Shown here: positions 1-8,293 of the stretch, piece after piece
Layout: each line of letters starts with the position of its first letter
How positions within the stretch are numbered: the stretch's first letter is position 1
Source of the DNA: AP-15 sp963797115
GTDB lineage: Bacteria; Pseudomonadota; Alphaproteobacteria; ATCC43930; CGMCC-115725
DNA length: 64,000 nucleotides
NCBI GenBank assembly: GCA_963797115.1
Contig: CAWCOH010000005.1
Coordinates: forward strand, 558,001 to 622,000
Reading direction: 5' to 3'
The notes under the pieces: generated by a model
Seen by the model: only the letters and a program-made list of their open reading frames with translations
Database searches by the model: none
Told to the model about the DNA's origin: nothing
Program-made: the position numbers and the translations under genes

Positions 1-2
1 CG

Positions 3-1188
3 TTTCTGAGTGGGTGTGGTTGCGCGGTCGCCGTCGCCAATGCTCTTCCGATGGTTAAGGAGGAGGCCGCGATCGTGACCGAGGCGGCGCGGGGCGGCGG
101 CGTGGCCGAACTGATCGGGCGGCTGGTTGCCGACGATCTCGTCGATGTCGCGCCGGCGGCGGCCCATCAGCGGGTCGCCTTGGTGCGCGCGCCGGACGGC
201 TCCGTGATCGACCTTCATCCTTTTTCCGGCAATCTGCTGATCGCGGGAACATCGGGGGGCGGCAAATCGACTATAGCGACCGGCCTTCTAGAGCGGATTG
301 CCGAGCGCGGCTTTCAGTTCTGCGTCATCGATCCGGAAGGGCGACTACGCCGGGCTGGAAGGTGCGGTCACTGTCGGCGATGCAAAAACGCCGCCCAGCC
401 TGCGTGAAGCGATGGAGTTGCTGGAAGAGCCCGGGAGGAGTGTTGTTGTCGACCTTACTGGTCATTGATCTGGCCGAGCGACCGCGCGCTTTTGCCGACC
501 TGGCCCCCGAACTCAGCAAGCTCCGCGCGCGCACCGCCCGGCCGCACTGGTTGCTGATCGACGAGGCGCACCACATGCTGCCCGCGGTGTTAGGGACCGC
601 AGGCGTTAGCCTTCCGCGCGAACTCGCCGCGAACATCGCGGTTACGGTGCGGCCCGATCAGGTCGCACTGCCTGCTCTCGAGGCGGTGCGGCTGGTGCTG
701 ATAGTCGGCACAGATGCGGCTGCCGCCATGCGCTCCTTCTGCCAGCGCACGGGGGATGCCACCCCCGATATCGATGAGACACCGCTGGAGCTCGGCGAGG
801 CTTTGTTGTGGGATCGGCAATCGCCTGCGGTGCGGCGCGTACAGGTGATCCAACCCAACGCCTAGCGCCTTCGAGCACAGCCGCAAATACGCCGAAGGCG
901 AACTCGGAGAGGACAAGAGCTTCTATTTTCGCGGGCCAGAAAGAAAGCCTTAATCTTCGCGCGCAAAATTTGATTTTGTTTCTTCAGTTAGCCGAGGGAG
1001 TTGACAACGATACCTGGCTCCATCACCTACGTGCCGGCGATTATTCCCGGTGGGTCCGCGATGCCATTAATGATGAGGAACTTGCCAACGAAATTGCCGG
1101 CATCGAAACCGACGAATCGCTGGACCCTACAGAGAGCCGAAAGAGGGTAGAGGCCGCGATCGAGCGCCGCTATACGGCGCCGGCCTGA
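3..1188 (+). pseudogene. HAD-IIB hydrolase / HerA-like ATPase fusion, 3' part, multiply frameshifted
   Basis: The open frame runs in from the left edge. The first residues (FLSGCGCAVAVANALP) look like the last motif of a HAD-IIB phosphatase. They are followed by a HerA/DUF87-type P-loop (Walker A GTSGGGKST near 247-273), a Walker B (WLLIDEAHHML near 550) and a conserved tail (LNLRAQNLILFLQLAEGV, 946-1000, to ERRYTAPA). Such hydrolase-ATPase fusions are known in proteobacteria; their function is not established. The reading frame changes at about 338 (extra G in GAAGGG), 465, 868 and 940, so no single ORF covers it. Either the gene is decaying or the sequence has indel errors. The domain reading is firm; the state of the gene is not. 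The 5' half lies outside the window. Confidence 0.75.
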
Positions 1189-1378
1189 TCTGACCAGTAT
1201 TACCCGTCCTGTCGTCGCTCGGCTTCAAGCGCGACATCCGCGAGGGACACACGCACATCCTGAACCCGGAGAGGCGATTCTCCGCCGTTCCGCCTTCGCA
1301 TCTTGCGAACCGCTCTTCTTGCCCCGTTGCGGTCCTAGCTCGGGCGGCGGGCGATCGCAAATAAGCGACGCGCCTCCG

Positions 1379-2353
1379 TCACCTCAATCCAGCAACCTCC
1401 GCATAGGCCCTCAGCTCCCGTTCCACATCGTAACCGCTGGTCCCGAAGATGATGCCGGTGGCGCCGCGGGCCTCGAGCTGGGCGAGACGTTCGCGCAACT
1501 CCTCGCGAGTGCCTGTGAAGGTCATCTGTTTGGCGGCGGACACGTCGACGAGCGCGTCATGGCCGTTCGAAACATCGAGGTTATGACCGCGGTTAACGGA
1601 GAGGTGCCGGACGTTTTCTTCCGCACGTTCGACGCTGGCCATCCATGCTTCGCCGTTCGGCAGCGCTTTGACGCTTTCCGGATCGGTCGCGTACCTGGAG
1701 TGATAGGCGAGTGCCACGAGCGGTTTGACGGCGGTCGAGGCGCGCGGCGAGGTGACGTCCTCGCCGTCATCGAGGACCGTGCCGCCGGTCGACACCAGGC
1801 AGGTCTCGAACCCTTCGGCCGGACCGCCGAGGGAAATCAGGCCGTCGGCAATCTCTCTGGCGAGCGCGCGGGCCTTGGGGCCTTGGCCTGCCATGTAGAC
1901 CGGCACGTCGATCGGACGGTCGGGCAGCCAGCCGTCGGACGCGAGGATCTGGGCGAGACCGCCGTCGATGTCGGCAACCTCGCCGCGCAGCAATGCCTTA
2001 ACCTGCGCAATATGCGTGCGCATGCTGGCGAGGCTCAAGGGCTTCTTGCCCATCCCCGCACGGCCGGTGAAGCCGGTGCCGAACCCGACCATCAGGCGTC
2101 CTGGTGCTAACTGCTCGAGCGTCGCGATGGCCGAGGCCTGCGCCATCGGATGGCGATAGCTAGGGATCAGCACAGAGGGGCCAAATTTGATGCGCTTGGT
2201 CTTTTCGGCGATGCGGGCGAGAGTGACCCATATGTCGTGGCCGAAGGCGGGAATCTCGGGACACCAGACCGCGCGAAAGCCCAGCTCTTCGGCAAGAAGC
2301 GCGTACTCGACGGTTCGGGGGCCGGGCGGCAGACGGAAGTCATAAGTCGGCAC
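1379..2353 (-). CDS. LLM-class flavin-dependent oxidoreductase
   Basis: A 324-residue protein of the bacterial-luciferase-like (LLM) family, TIM-barrel monooxygenases or reductases that use reduced FMN or F420. Family features are EELGFRAVWCPEI near residue 27, then VTLARIAEKTKRIKFGPSVLIPSYRHP and LAPGRLMVGFGTGF, and a C-terminal TREELRERLAQLEARGATGIIF segment typical of this group. The substrate cannot be told from sequence. The start used is GTG at 2353, the first in-frame start; no strong ribosome site precedes it. It stands alone between the broken ATPase gene and an accessory stretch of small genes. Confidence 0.85.
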   Translation of the reverse strand: MPTYDFRLPPGPRTVEYALLAEELGFRAVWCPEIPAFGHDIWVTLARIAEKTKRIKFGPSVLIPSYRHPMAQASAIATLEQLAPGRLMVGFGTGFTGRAGMGKKPLSLASMRTHIAQVKALLRGEVADIDGGLAQILASDGWLPDRPIDVPVYMAGQGPKARALAREIADGLISLGGPAEGFETCLVSTGGTVLDDGEDVTSPRASTAVKPLVALAYHSRYATDPESVKALPNGEAWMASVERAEENVRHLSVNRGHNLDVSNGHDALVDVSAAKQMTFTGTREELRERLAQLEARGATGIIFGTSGYDVERELRAYAEVAGLR

Positions 2354-2721
2354 GGGGCGTTCCAGAAATAAGCATCTTTAACCGACATTCGCTCGATTCC
2401 CGGCGATTTCGGGACAAGTTCGCCCCTTTTGGCGGGTTTAGGCAATCAGTAAGTCGTACTCGCTGCCGGTATAGAGGCAGCAAGGCGTTCATTCGACGGC
2501 ACCGAGCCACCGAAACGCGCTGATTTGGCAGCATCAAAACGCAACTCCGCCGTCGCCGCTCTTCAGGTAACCTTTCTTACGCAACAACTCTCCGTGGAAA
2601 ATCTTAATATAAGATCTTCTAATAGTGGATCAAATCTAACGCTTGGTACCCGCTCCGGGAGTCGGCTGAGGGTCACCGGCTCTTTGCGTTTCACTGTGAG
2701 AGAGATGACATGATTACATCA
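2354..2721. other. Non-coding stretch, relatively AT-rich
   Basis: No convincing gene lies in these 368 bases. Base composition drops toward AT around 2565-2640, unlike the flanking GC-rich genes. A short interrupted palindrome, ATCTTA-ATA-TAAGAT, sits at 2601-2615. I see no clear terminator. The short ORF at 2525-2713 lacks family resemblance and a ribosome site. Confidence 0.4.
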
Positions 2722-2979
2722 TCACTCGCCGAAGACTTGGCCGAAGATACGCCAGTACTCCGAATCAAAGTCGCGCACCAGCTCTGTCACACGAGCATGT
2801 AGAGAGGCCGCATCATCGCCAAAGAAAATCACCCGGGGTCGCCAGAAATTCACGAATGGTCCAAACCTCTTCTGGAATACAGAGGTTTCATGCGACCCTT
2901 TGTTCCGCGAGGATTTTATCGTCGAAACAAAGTAGCTTTTGCCATTGGTGACATTGGTAACAGTCGTACACAAACCCAT
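2722..2979 (-). CDS. Hypothetical protein, 85 aa
   Basis: An unrecognised small protein with no signal peptide or membrane segment. Support for coding comes from a good ribosome-binding site (GGGAGG about 8 bases before the ATG at 2979) and a start in open sequence rather than opposite a real gene. The protein is rich in Phe, Arg and Val and ends in acidic/aromatic sequence (DSEYWRIFGQVFGE). It belongs to a run of small orphan genes (2.7-4.9 kb) of atypical composition, which suggests an accessory insertion. No function can be assigned. Confidence 0.5.
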   Translation of the reverse strand: MGLCTTVTNVTNGKSYFVSTIKSSRNKGSHETSVFQKRFGPFVNFWRPRVIFFGDDAASLHARVTELVRDFDSEYWRIFGQVFGE

Positions 2980-3063
2980 GCTGCTACCCTCCCGCTCGCG
3001 GCCTGCTGCATACCTAAGGGAGGGTGTCGTCGTTATAGGATCGTTTAAGGAAAATCGTTTCTG

Positions 3064-3444
3064 TCATTGCAGCTTTTCGGAAATGGCCGGAAGCTGATGC
3101 GTGGCATTCTCTAGGATGCGTCTAGCCTGCTCCCGAATATCCGGCGCGGTATCGTCGAGTTGCGCGATGTGGGCTAGTGCGCGAAGCCCCTCCGGCATGC
3201 TCGCGCGAGCATGCACCTTCATCGTATCTAGTATACGCTGGACCGCCGCGCGGTCATCCGAGGAAAGGCTTCGATCCGCCGCCATCTGTTCCAGCAGCTT
3301 GGTATATTTCGTAAAGCGTTCAAGAAATTCAGTAGCGTCTCCGGCGTCTTTATATTCTCCAAGCCATTTGGCCTCAGCCACAAGCTTTAACCAGCGATCA
3401 ACGGATTTCACACAAACCTCAAAATCGGTGCTTTTCGCTAACAT
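3064..3444 (-). CDS. Hypothetical protein, 126 aa, probably helical
   Basis: An unrecognised protein with no signal peptide or membrane span. Composition and spacing suggest an all-alpha soluble protein: charged repeats such as LERFTKYTKLLEQMAADRSLSSDD, and a C-terminal segment (MPEGLRALAHIAQLDDTAPDIREQARRIL) that resembles HEAT-like helical pairs, though this is only an impression. The start at 3444 lacks a clear Shine-Dalgarno. It lies in the accessory stretch between the oxidoreductase gene and the transposase elements. Confidence 0.45.
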   Translation of the reverse strand: MLAKSTDFEVCVKSVDRWLKLVAEAKWLGEYKDAGDATEFLERFTKYTKLLEQMAADRSLSSDDRAAVQRILDTMKVHARASMPEGLRALAHIAQLDDTAPDIREQARRILENATHQLPAISEKLQ

Positions 3445-3595
3445 CGTGGCAGTGGGCTAGTTTAGAAAGAGTTACGCCCTCGGCACGTCGCCGTCGCGCT
3501 TCCGCCTTTTGCGCTGAGTGTGATTGCACCTCTTAACGGAAACTTCAACAAATTCAAGAGAATGCTTAGCGCCCAAGGACGTATTGGAGGCGGCA

Positions 3596-3904
3596 ATGTG
3601 GTGGTCGCGGGAGTTGCGGGAGCGCAGGAAGGAAGCCCTTGCACAACGCCCTCACATAAAGGAGGCTTTGGCTGAAGCAGCGCCGATCTCTCAGGAAATT
3701 GACGACTTACTGAGGAGCAAAGGCATATCTGTCTGGACCGCTATTGTGGCGCTGGCGGCGAGCCTCGGCATAGCGGCGGCGGAAGCCACATCTGCTGGTC
3801 CAATCAAAGGATATCTTCGGGTCGCCCACCATTACGTTGATAGCGCCTTCTGGGTGGCTTACGGCGAGTTCAAGGCGCGAAAGGGGCAGACAACCGAAGT
3901 CTGA
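3596..3904 (+). CDS. Hypothetical protein, 102 aa, one possible membrane segment
   Basis: The ORF is open from a TTG at 3524, but ATG 3596 is preceded by GGAGG five bases upstream and is the better start. The protein begins with a basic, helical region (MWWSRELRERRKEALAQRP) and has a hydrophobic stretch VWTAIVALAASLGIAAA around residues 48-65 that could cross the membrane. No family is recognised. It is the only plus-strand gene of the accessory stretch and points away from its neighbour at 3064-3444. Confidence 0.5.
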   Translation: MWWSRELRERRKEALAQRPHIKEALAEAAPISQEIDDLLRSKGISVWTAIVALAASLGIAAAEATSAGPIKGYLRVAHHYVDSAFWVAYGEFKARKGQTTEV

Positions 3905-3977
3905 GTAGCCTCGGTGCCATAATGGGCTTATGGAAAATCTACTACACTTATCGGTAGCGATAACCGAAGCGTCGAGC

Positions 3978-4565
3978 CTATCCCGCGGGAATAATTGCTA
4001 CGCCTGTTGTGAAGTGCGCGCGATCATCATAGGCGACGACCGTAAATTTAAATTCGACGGCACGACCGCAACTCTCTTCATAGTAGTCGGGAATGGAGTC
4101 GGTCGCCAGAAACACAACATCGTAATCTTCCCGCCAACTGCCGAGATGGACCAGCGTTTTTGCCCCTGGAACGAGAGTCGCCGTCTCAGCTCCTCGCCCG
4201 GTGTCCGAGCCATTGTAGACGGCGAGGTCGCTCGCCTGATCGAAGGATTTGGCAAATTCAGGGCCTTTGCTTTCGCGATACTCGATCTTAATAAGCTGAA
4301 ATCGGACGCCGGTAGCGATCGTTCGGCCAATATTGTGCACATAGAAGCCGTACGTCTCCTCTCTCAGAAATTCATCTCTGCCCACTTGGGCAGAATGCAT
4401 CAAAATCCGCCAACCGTTGCTTCCGCCGGACACCGGCTCTATCCGAAGCCGCGGGCGCATAAGCCAATCGCGGGCGACCTTCGCAAGATTGACAAACTGC
4501 GCGAGAGCGAAGCCGATTACCCCGCCCAAACCGGATTTCAGAAAGTCTGAATATTCCATCGGCAT
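3978..4565 (-). CDS. Hypothetical membrane-anchored protein, 195 aa
   Basis: The N-terminal segment (FLKSGLGGVIGFALAQFVNLA, residues 8-28) is hydrophobic and followed by a basic patch (RDWLMRPRLRI), as expected for a single membrane anchor with a C-terminal domain of about 160 residues. That domain is beta-rich by appearance, with alternating hydrophobic residues. AAGG lies about eight bases before the ATG at 4565. No enzyme motif was found and no family is recognised. It may be co-transcribed with the gene at 4596-4916 upstream, 30 bases away. Confidence 0.55.
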   Translation of the reverse strand: MPMEYSDFLKSGLGGVIGFALAQFVNLAKVARDWLMRPRLRIEPVSGGSNGWRILMHSAQVGRDEFLREETYGFYVHNIGRTIATGVRFQLIKIEYRESKGPEFAKSFDQASDLAVYNGSDTGRGAETATLVPGAKTLVHLGSWREDYDVVFLATDSIPDYYEESCGRAVEFKFTVVAYDDRAHFTTGVAIIPAG

Positions 4566-4595
4566 CGCGCCTTGCCGATCGGACAGACAACGACA

Positions 4596-4916
4596 TTAAC
4601 GGCCGCCGGTTAGTCTCTCCACCGCACGGGCCGCCCTCGCGATATTTTCCGCGATTTCTGTGACCGAGGGATTTTTGCCCATGATCGCTTCACTTCTGCC
4701 TGGTCGTTCGTCAATGTCGGCTATAGCACTCATATCCCCCCGAAGCAGGCGTTCCTTCAGAGCTGCATCACACATGTCGTCGATGAACTCGACCGCATCG
4801 AACGCCGAGGGGGCGCGGGCGATGCACCTACGTCCTTGCCGGATAATCCAATGGCTCGAGAAAAGGGATTGCCCAATAGTGTAGCCCATATACTGTCTTC
4901 GAACACGCTCAAACAT
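4596..4916 (-). CDS. Hypothetical protein, 106 aa
   Basis: A small soluble protein with no recognised domain. The N-terminal part (YTIGQSLFSSHWIIRQGRRCIARAPSAFDAVEFIDDM) alternates like a short beta-hairpin followed by a helix; the C-terminus is a charged helix (EIAENIARAARAVERLTGGR). The ribosome site before ATG 4916 is weak, and the methionine at residue 10 is an alternative start. It precedes the membrane-anchored gene on the same strand and could form a pair with it. Confidence 0.42.
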   Translation of the reverse strand: MFERVRRQYMGYTIGQSLFSSHWIIRQGRRCIARAPSAFDAVEFIDDMCDAALKERLLRGDMSAIADIDERPGRSEAIMGKNPSVTEIAENIARAARAVERLTGGR

Positions 4917-5055
4917 ATCGTGAGCTTCTTACTGGGGGTCGCGGTCTTGCAGATCGTCGGCGAGATCAATTAACAAAACCAAAAGAAGCTTAGCCCTACA
5001 CAATTCCAGGGTGGGACAATCGCTAGGCGCGTCTACAATAGCCGAGGCATAGATC

Positions 5056-5071
5056 GTCACGCCGGCGTGAC
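5056..5071. repeat. Perfect 16-bp palindrome
   Basis: GTCACGCCGGCGTGAC reads the same on both strands. It lies 17 bases outside the left end of the first transposase element, in a gene-free gap (4917-5088). It could be a protein-binding site or a REP-type hairpin. No second copy was noticed in the window. Confidence 0.5.
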
Positions 5072-5088
5072 AATTGGAGACCAGGGCC

Positions 5089-5700
5089 GTAGGGCGCAAT
5101 CACTTGATTGCGCCGTTCGATGCCTCGCCGAATTCACCGACGGCGTCGAACTCGCCCGCCCAATCCTGGGGAAACAATCCAGCCGACACGTCGCGGTGAA
5201 ACGACGAGAACGGCCACTCGCCGACGCGGGAGACAACCCCGTGTTTCACCGGGTTGATGTAGCAATATTCGACGTGGCGGCGATAGTCCTCGTCGTCCCT
5301 GATCAGGTGCTCCCAGAAACGGCGCTGCCAGATCCCCCGTTCGCCGCGCGCCCGACGAACTTTGCTTCGCCGCTCGGTCGTCGGCACCGCCTTGGAGAAT
5401 ACGATCTTGATCAGTCGCCAGCGGGTCGAAAAATCGGTGTCGCCTTCGGGCAGAGTCCAAATCGCGTGAATGTGGTCGGGCAACACGACGAATGCGTCGA
5501 TGCGAAATGGATGCCGGTTAAGGGTGCGGCGGGTCGCTTCACGCAGCGTCTCGATCTCGTCGGTGAGGAGACGGCTGCGACGATCGAGCAGGTTCGCCGT
5601 GAAGAACCAGCATCCTCCAGGGACAAATGCGCGACGATAATTGGGCATGCCGCAGGCTAACAGGGTCCAGCGGCGGCGCAATCAAGTGATTGCGCCCTAC
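5089..5700 (-). mobile_element. REP-associated tyrosine transposase element, copy 1
   Basis: A 612-bp element whose ends are inverted copies of a 26-base sequence: GTAG followed by a hairpin with arms GGCGCAATCA and TGATTGCGCC (5089-5114; inverted at 5675-5700). Each end can fold into a 10-bp hairpin by itself, the layout of a RAYT gene between two REP palindromes. The element contains only the transposase gene. It is nearly identical to the element at 6901-7512 and has the same length. Both are followed on the right by the 3' end of an SDR gene. Confidence 0.85.
5100..5648 (-). CDS. REP-associated tyrosine transposase (Y1_Tnp/RAYT), copy 1
   Basis: A 182-residue single-strand-DNA transposase of the RAYT branch of the IS200/IS605 Y1 family, which binds and cuts REP hairpins with a catalytic tyrosine. 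The HUH-type histidine pair is visible in PDHIHAIW (about residue 59) and the tyrosine region in HVEYCYINPVKHG. The start chosen is ATG 5648 (MPNYRRAFVPGG), typical for RAYTs; a TTG at 5681 lies within the terminal hairpin. The stop codon lies in the left terminal palindrome, giving a slightly longer C-terminus than copy 2. The two proteins differ at few positions (KHGVV versus KHGLV). Confidence 0.88.
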   Translation of the reverse strand: MPNYRRAFVPGGCWFFTANLLDRRSRLLTDEIETLREATRRTLNRHPFRIDAFVVLPDHIHAIWTLPEGDTDFSTRWRLIKIVFSKAVPTTERRSKVRRARGERGIWQRRFWEHLIRDDEDYRRHVEYCYINPVKHGVVSRVGEWPFSSFHRDVSAGLFPQDWAGEFDAVGEFGEASNGAIK

Positions 5701-5713
5701 ACCTGAATATTCC

Positions 5714-5905
5714 TCACAGCGCCGTCATGCCGCCGTCGACGAACAACAGGGCGCCGGTGACGTAAGAGGCATCGTCGGAAGCCAAAAACAGGATCGCGGC
5801 GGCGACCTCCTCGGCCCTGCCCGGGCGCTTCAGCATAGTGCCTTGCGCGGCCCTGGCGTCATACTGCTCGACGGTCTCGCCGGCCGCTGCGATGCGGCGC
5901 ACGCT
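5714..5905 (-). pseudogene. SDR C-terminal fragment (partial duplicate)
   Basis: This encodes the last 60 or so residues of a short-chain dehydrogenase (from VRRIAAAGETVEQYDARAAQ to LLFVDGGMTAL), closely matching the C-terminus of the intact SDR at 7526-8293. Upstream of about 5905 the similarity stops and the sequence runs into the aldolase gene. It has no Rossmann or catalytic region and cannot be an enzyme. With the adjacent transposase element it forms one unit of a direct duplication of about 0.8 kb. Scattered differences show that the copies have diverged. Confidence 0.8.
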
Positions 5906-5946
5906 GGGCGATCCGGCCATTCGCCGGACCGCCCGCATCGCCGTCG

Positions 5947-6696
5947 CTAGCGCTTGATCCCGGCCAGAGCGTTCTGGATCCCGGCCGTCGCCCAGGGAGC
6001 CCACGGCATGGTGAAGAACTTGAATCCTTTCTCGACGAAGAAGTTCGGGTCCATCCCCGGCGGGATGAAATACATCGCGGGGACAACGCCGCGCTTTGTG
6101 GCGGCCGCCGCGATTTTATCGAGCGCTCGCTGATAGAGGTCGCACTGGTAGTCGAGTGGGACCCCCAGCTCTATCGAAAGATCGGACGGGCCGATCAGCA
6201 GGACGTCGACGCCCGGGACCGAGGCGATGGCATCGAGGTTCTCCAGAGCCTCGTTCGTCTCGATCATCGGCAAGATAACGAGCTCGTTGTTCACGGCATC
6301 CATGTAATCGCGGTAATTCTTGAACTCGCCCCACTCGCCGCGCACCCCGGCGTTGCTGCGGTTGCCGAGGGGAAAATAGCGGCAGGCGCGCACGGCGGCC
6401 TCCGCCTCCGCTCGGGTGTTGACCATCGGCACGATGATGCCTCGTGCCCCGGCGTCAAGCGCGAAGCAGATCTGATAGGCCTGGTTCGCGGCGACGCGCA
6501 CCAGCGGCGCCGCCTGCTTGCCGCGCATCGTCTCGATCGACGGCCGCAGCTGCTTGATCTCCCAGGCAGAGTGCTGGGTATCGAACAGCAGGAAGTCATA
6601 CCCGGCGTTTGCCAGGACCGACACGTCAATGTCCGGTGTCACGGTGGTCCCGACGACGGTTCTACCTGACTTGATGGCGTCTTTGATGGGGTTCAT
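5947..6696 (-). CDS. HpcH/HpaI family aldolase
   Basis: A 249-residue class II, metal-dependent pyruvate aldolase or lyase of the HpcH/HpaI (2,4-dihydroxyhept-2-ene-dioate aldolase / citrate lyase beta-like) fold. Family signatures are DFLLFDTQHS near residue 35, LVRVAANQAYQICFALDAGARGIIVPMVNT (85-95), the glutamate in LPMIETNEALEN, and LLIGPSDLSIELGVP. Length is normal. ATG 6696 is the start. It sits between the two transposase units and may act with the adjacent SDR in catabolism of a hydroxy-acid or sugar acid; that is inference. Confidence 0.88.
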   Translation of the reverse strand: MNPIKDAIKSGRTVVGTTVTPDIDVSVLANAGYDFLLFDTQHSAWEIKQLRPSIETMRGKQAAPLVRVAANQAYQICFALDAGARGIIVPMVNTRAEAEAAVRACRYFPLGNRSNAGVRGEWGEFKNYRDYMDAVNNELVILPMIETNEALENLDAIASVPGVDVLLIGPSDLSIELGVPLDYQCDLYQRALDKIAAAATKRGVVPAMYFIPPGMDPNFFVEKGFKFFTMPWAPWATAGIQNALAGIKR

Positions 6697-6900
6697 CTGG
6701 CGTTGATACCTCGCAAAGCATCTTTCGCGCCCGTTCGACCGACCCGCCGGTGACGGGCGCGTTGGCCGCCATTATCACACATTGGCGAAGCGGCGCAGCC
6801 TACGAGTTGTCCCGAGCAGGGTCGCGTCGACGATGGGCATCGAGTAGCGGCGCGACGACGAGTAGTTAGCGCGCGCTGCCGATCCGAGGGCCTCAGGGCC

Positions 6901-7512
6901 GTAGGGCGCAATCACTTGATTGCGCCATTCTATGCCTCGCCGAATTCGCCGACGGCGTCGAACTCGCCCGCCCAATCCTGGGGAAACAGTCCAGCCGACA
7001 CGTCGCGGTGAAACGACGAGAACGGCCACTCGCCGACGCGGGAGACAAGCCCGTGTTTCACCGGGTTGATGTAGCAATATTCGACGTGGCGGCGATAGTC
7101 CTCGTCGTCCCTGATCAGGTGCTCCCAGAAACGGCGCTGCCAGATCCCCCGTTCGCCGCGCGCCCGACGAACTTTGCTTCGCCGCTCGGTCGTCGGCACC
7201 GCCTTGGAGAAGACGATCTTGATCAGTCGCCAGCGGGTCGAAAAATCGGTGTCGCCTTCGGGCAGAGTCCAAATCGCGTGAATGTGGTCGGGCAACACGA
7301 CGAATGCGTCGATGCGAAATGGATGCCGGTTAAGGGTGCGGCGGGTCGCTTCACGCAGCGTCTCGATCTCGTCGGTGAGGAGACGGCTGCGACGATCGAG
7401 CAGGTTCGCCGTGAAGAACCAGCATCCTCCAGGGACAAATGCGCGACGATAATTGGGCATGCCGCAGGCTAACAGGGTCCAGCGGCGGCGCAATCAAGTG
7501 ATTGCGCCCTAC
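6901..7512 (-). mobile_element. REP-associated tyrosine transposase element, copy 2
   Basis: A 612-bp element, same length and ends as copy 1: palindromic inverted ends at 6901-6926 and 7487-7512 with arms GGCGCAATCA and TGATTGCGCC. The seven bases before the left end (CAGGGCC) are shared with copy 1, and the right flank is the 3' end of the SDR gene in both. It therefore looks like duplication of a larger unit rather than two independent insertions. Confidence 0.85.
6930..7460 (-). CDS. REP-associated tyrosine transposase (Y1_Tnp/RAYT), copy 2
   Basis: A 176-residue RAYT transposase, nearly identical to the copy at 5100-5648. It has the same histidine pair (PDHIHAIW) and catalytic-tyrosine region (HVEYCYINPVKHG). 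It ends at a TAG just inside the left palindrome, six residues earlier than copy 1. ATG 7460 is chosen by analogy. Both genes appear intact, so the element may still act or have acted recently. Confidence 0.88.
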   Translation of the reverse strand: MPNYRRAFVPGGCWFFTANLLDRRSRLLTDEIETLREATRRTLNRHPFRIDAFVVLPDHIHAIWTLPEGDTDFSTRWRLIKIVFSKAVPTTERRSKVRRARGERGIWQRRFWEHLIRDDEDYRRHVEYCYINPVKHGLVSRVGEWPFSSFHRDVSAGLFPQDWAGEFDAVGEFGEA

Positions 7513-7525
7513 ACCTGAATATTCC

Positions 7526-8293
7526 TCACAGCGCGGTCATGCCGCCGTCCACGAACAGCAGGGCGCCGGTGACGTAGGAGGCATCGTCGGAGGCCAAAAA
7601 CAGGATCGCGGCGGCGACCTCCTCGGCCCTGCCCGGGCGCTTCAGCATCGTGCCTTGCGCGGCCTTGGCGTTGTACTGCTCGACGGTCTCGCCGGAAGCT
7701 GCGATGCGGCGCTGGTGGAACGGGGTGAAGATCGGGCCGGGGCCGACGGCGTTCACACGAATGCCCTCCGGCGAGTGGTCGGCGGCGAGCGCCCGCGTCA
7801 GGCCCGCGACCGCGGCCTTGGTGGTGTCGTACTGCAAGTTGCCGCCGCCGGCTACGACGGAACGCACGGAGGCGACGTTGACGATGGCGCCGCCCTTGTT
7901 GCGGCGCATCAGCGGAACCGCCGCCTTGGCACAGAAGACGTAGCTCATCAGGTTGACGTCGAGGATCTCTTTCCAGCTCGCCGCGCTCGCCTCGTCGACC
8001 TTCTCGTATTTGCGGATGCCGGCATTGTTGACGAGGATGTCGAGGCGCCCGAACTTCTGCGCGGCACCGTTGACGAAGTCGAGGCATGCGGCCTCGGTAC
8101 CAACGTCAGCCTGCGTGAAGGCGACCTTGGCGCCGGCGGTCTCGAGCTCGGCCGCCACGCGCCGGCCGCGCTCGCCGTCCCGGTCGCAGAATGCCACGCT
8201 GGCACCCTCGGCAACGAAACGCCTGACCGTCGCCTCGCCGATCCCCGATGCCCCGCCCGTCACCGCTGCAACCTTGCCGTCGAGCCTTCCCAT
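7526..8293 (-). CDS. SDR family NAD(P)-dependent oxidoreductase
   Basis: A classical short-chain dehydrogenase of about 255 residues. The glycine motif GGASGIGEA lies near residue 15, then the adenine-ring motif (NNAGIRKYEKVDE), the active-site Ser (NVASVRS), Tyr-x3-Lys (YDTTKAA), and a proper C-terminus (LLFVDGGMTAL). It reduces or oxidises an alcohol/ketone; the substrate is unknown. ATG 8293 is preferred over GTG 8302 because AAAGGTGG precedes it. Its C-terminus is duplicated at 5714-5905. It is transcribed toward the transposase copy 2. Confidence 0.88.
   Translation of the reverse strand: MGRLDGKVAAVTGGASGIGEATVRRFVAEGASVAFCDRDGERGRRVAAELETAGAKVAFTQADVGTEAACLDFVNGAAQKFGRLDILVNNAGIRKYEKVDEASAASWKEILDVNLMSYVFCAKAAVPLMRRNKGGAIVNVASVRSVVAGGGNLQYDTTKAAVAGLTRALAADHSPEGIRVNAVGPGPIFTPFHQRRIAASGETVEQYNAKAAQGTMLKRPGRAEEVAAAILFLASDDASYVTGALLFVDGGMTAL

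Noticed and set aside
1319..2110. 263-codon plus-strand ORF opposite the LLM oxidoreductase
   Set aside because: It mirrors the codon structure of the real minus-strand gene and resembles no family.
2601..2615. Short interrupted palindrome ATCTTA-ATA-TAAGAT as an operator
   Set aside because: Arms of six bases in AT-rich sequence are common by chance and no gene start is close.
5089..7512. CRISPR array or composite transposon
   Set aside because: There are no regularly spaced repeats; the only repeats are the two RAYT elements and their palindromic ends, which explain the pattern.
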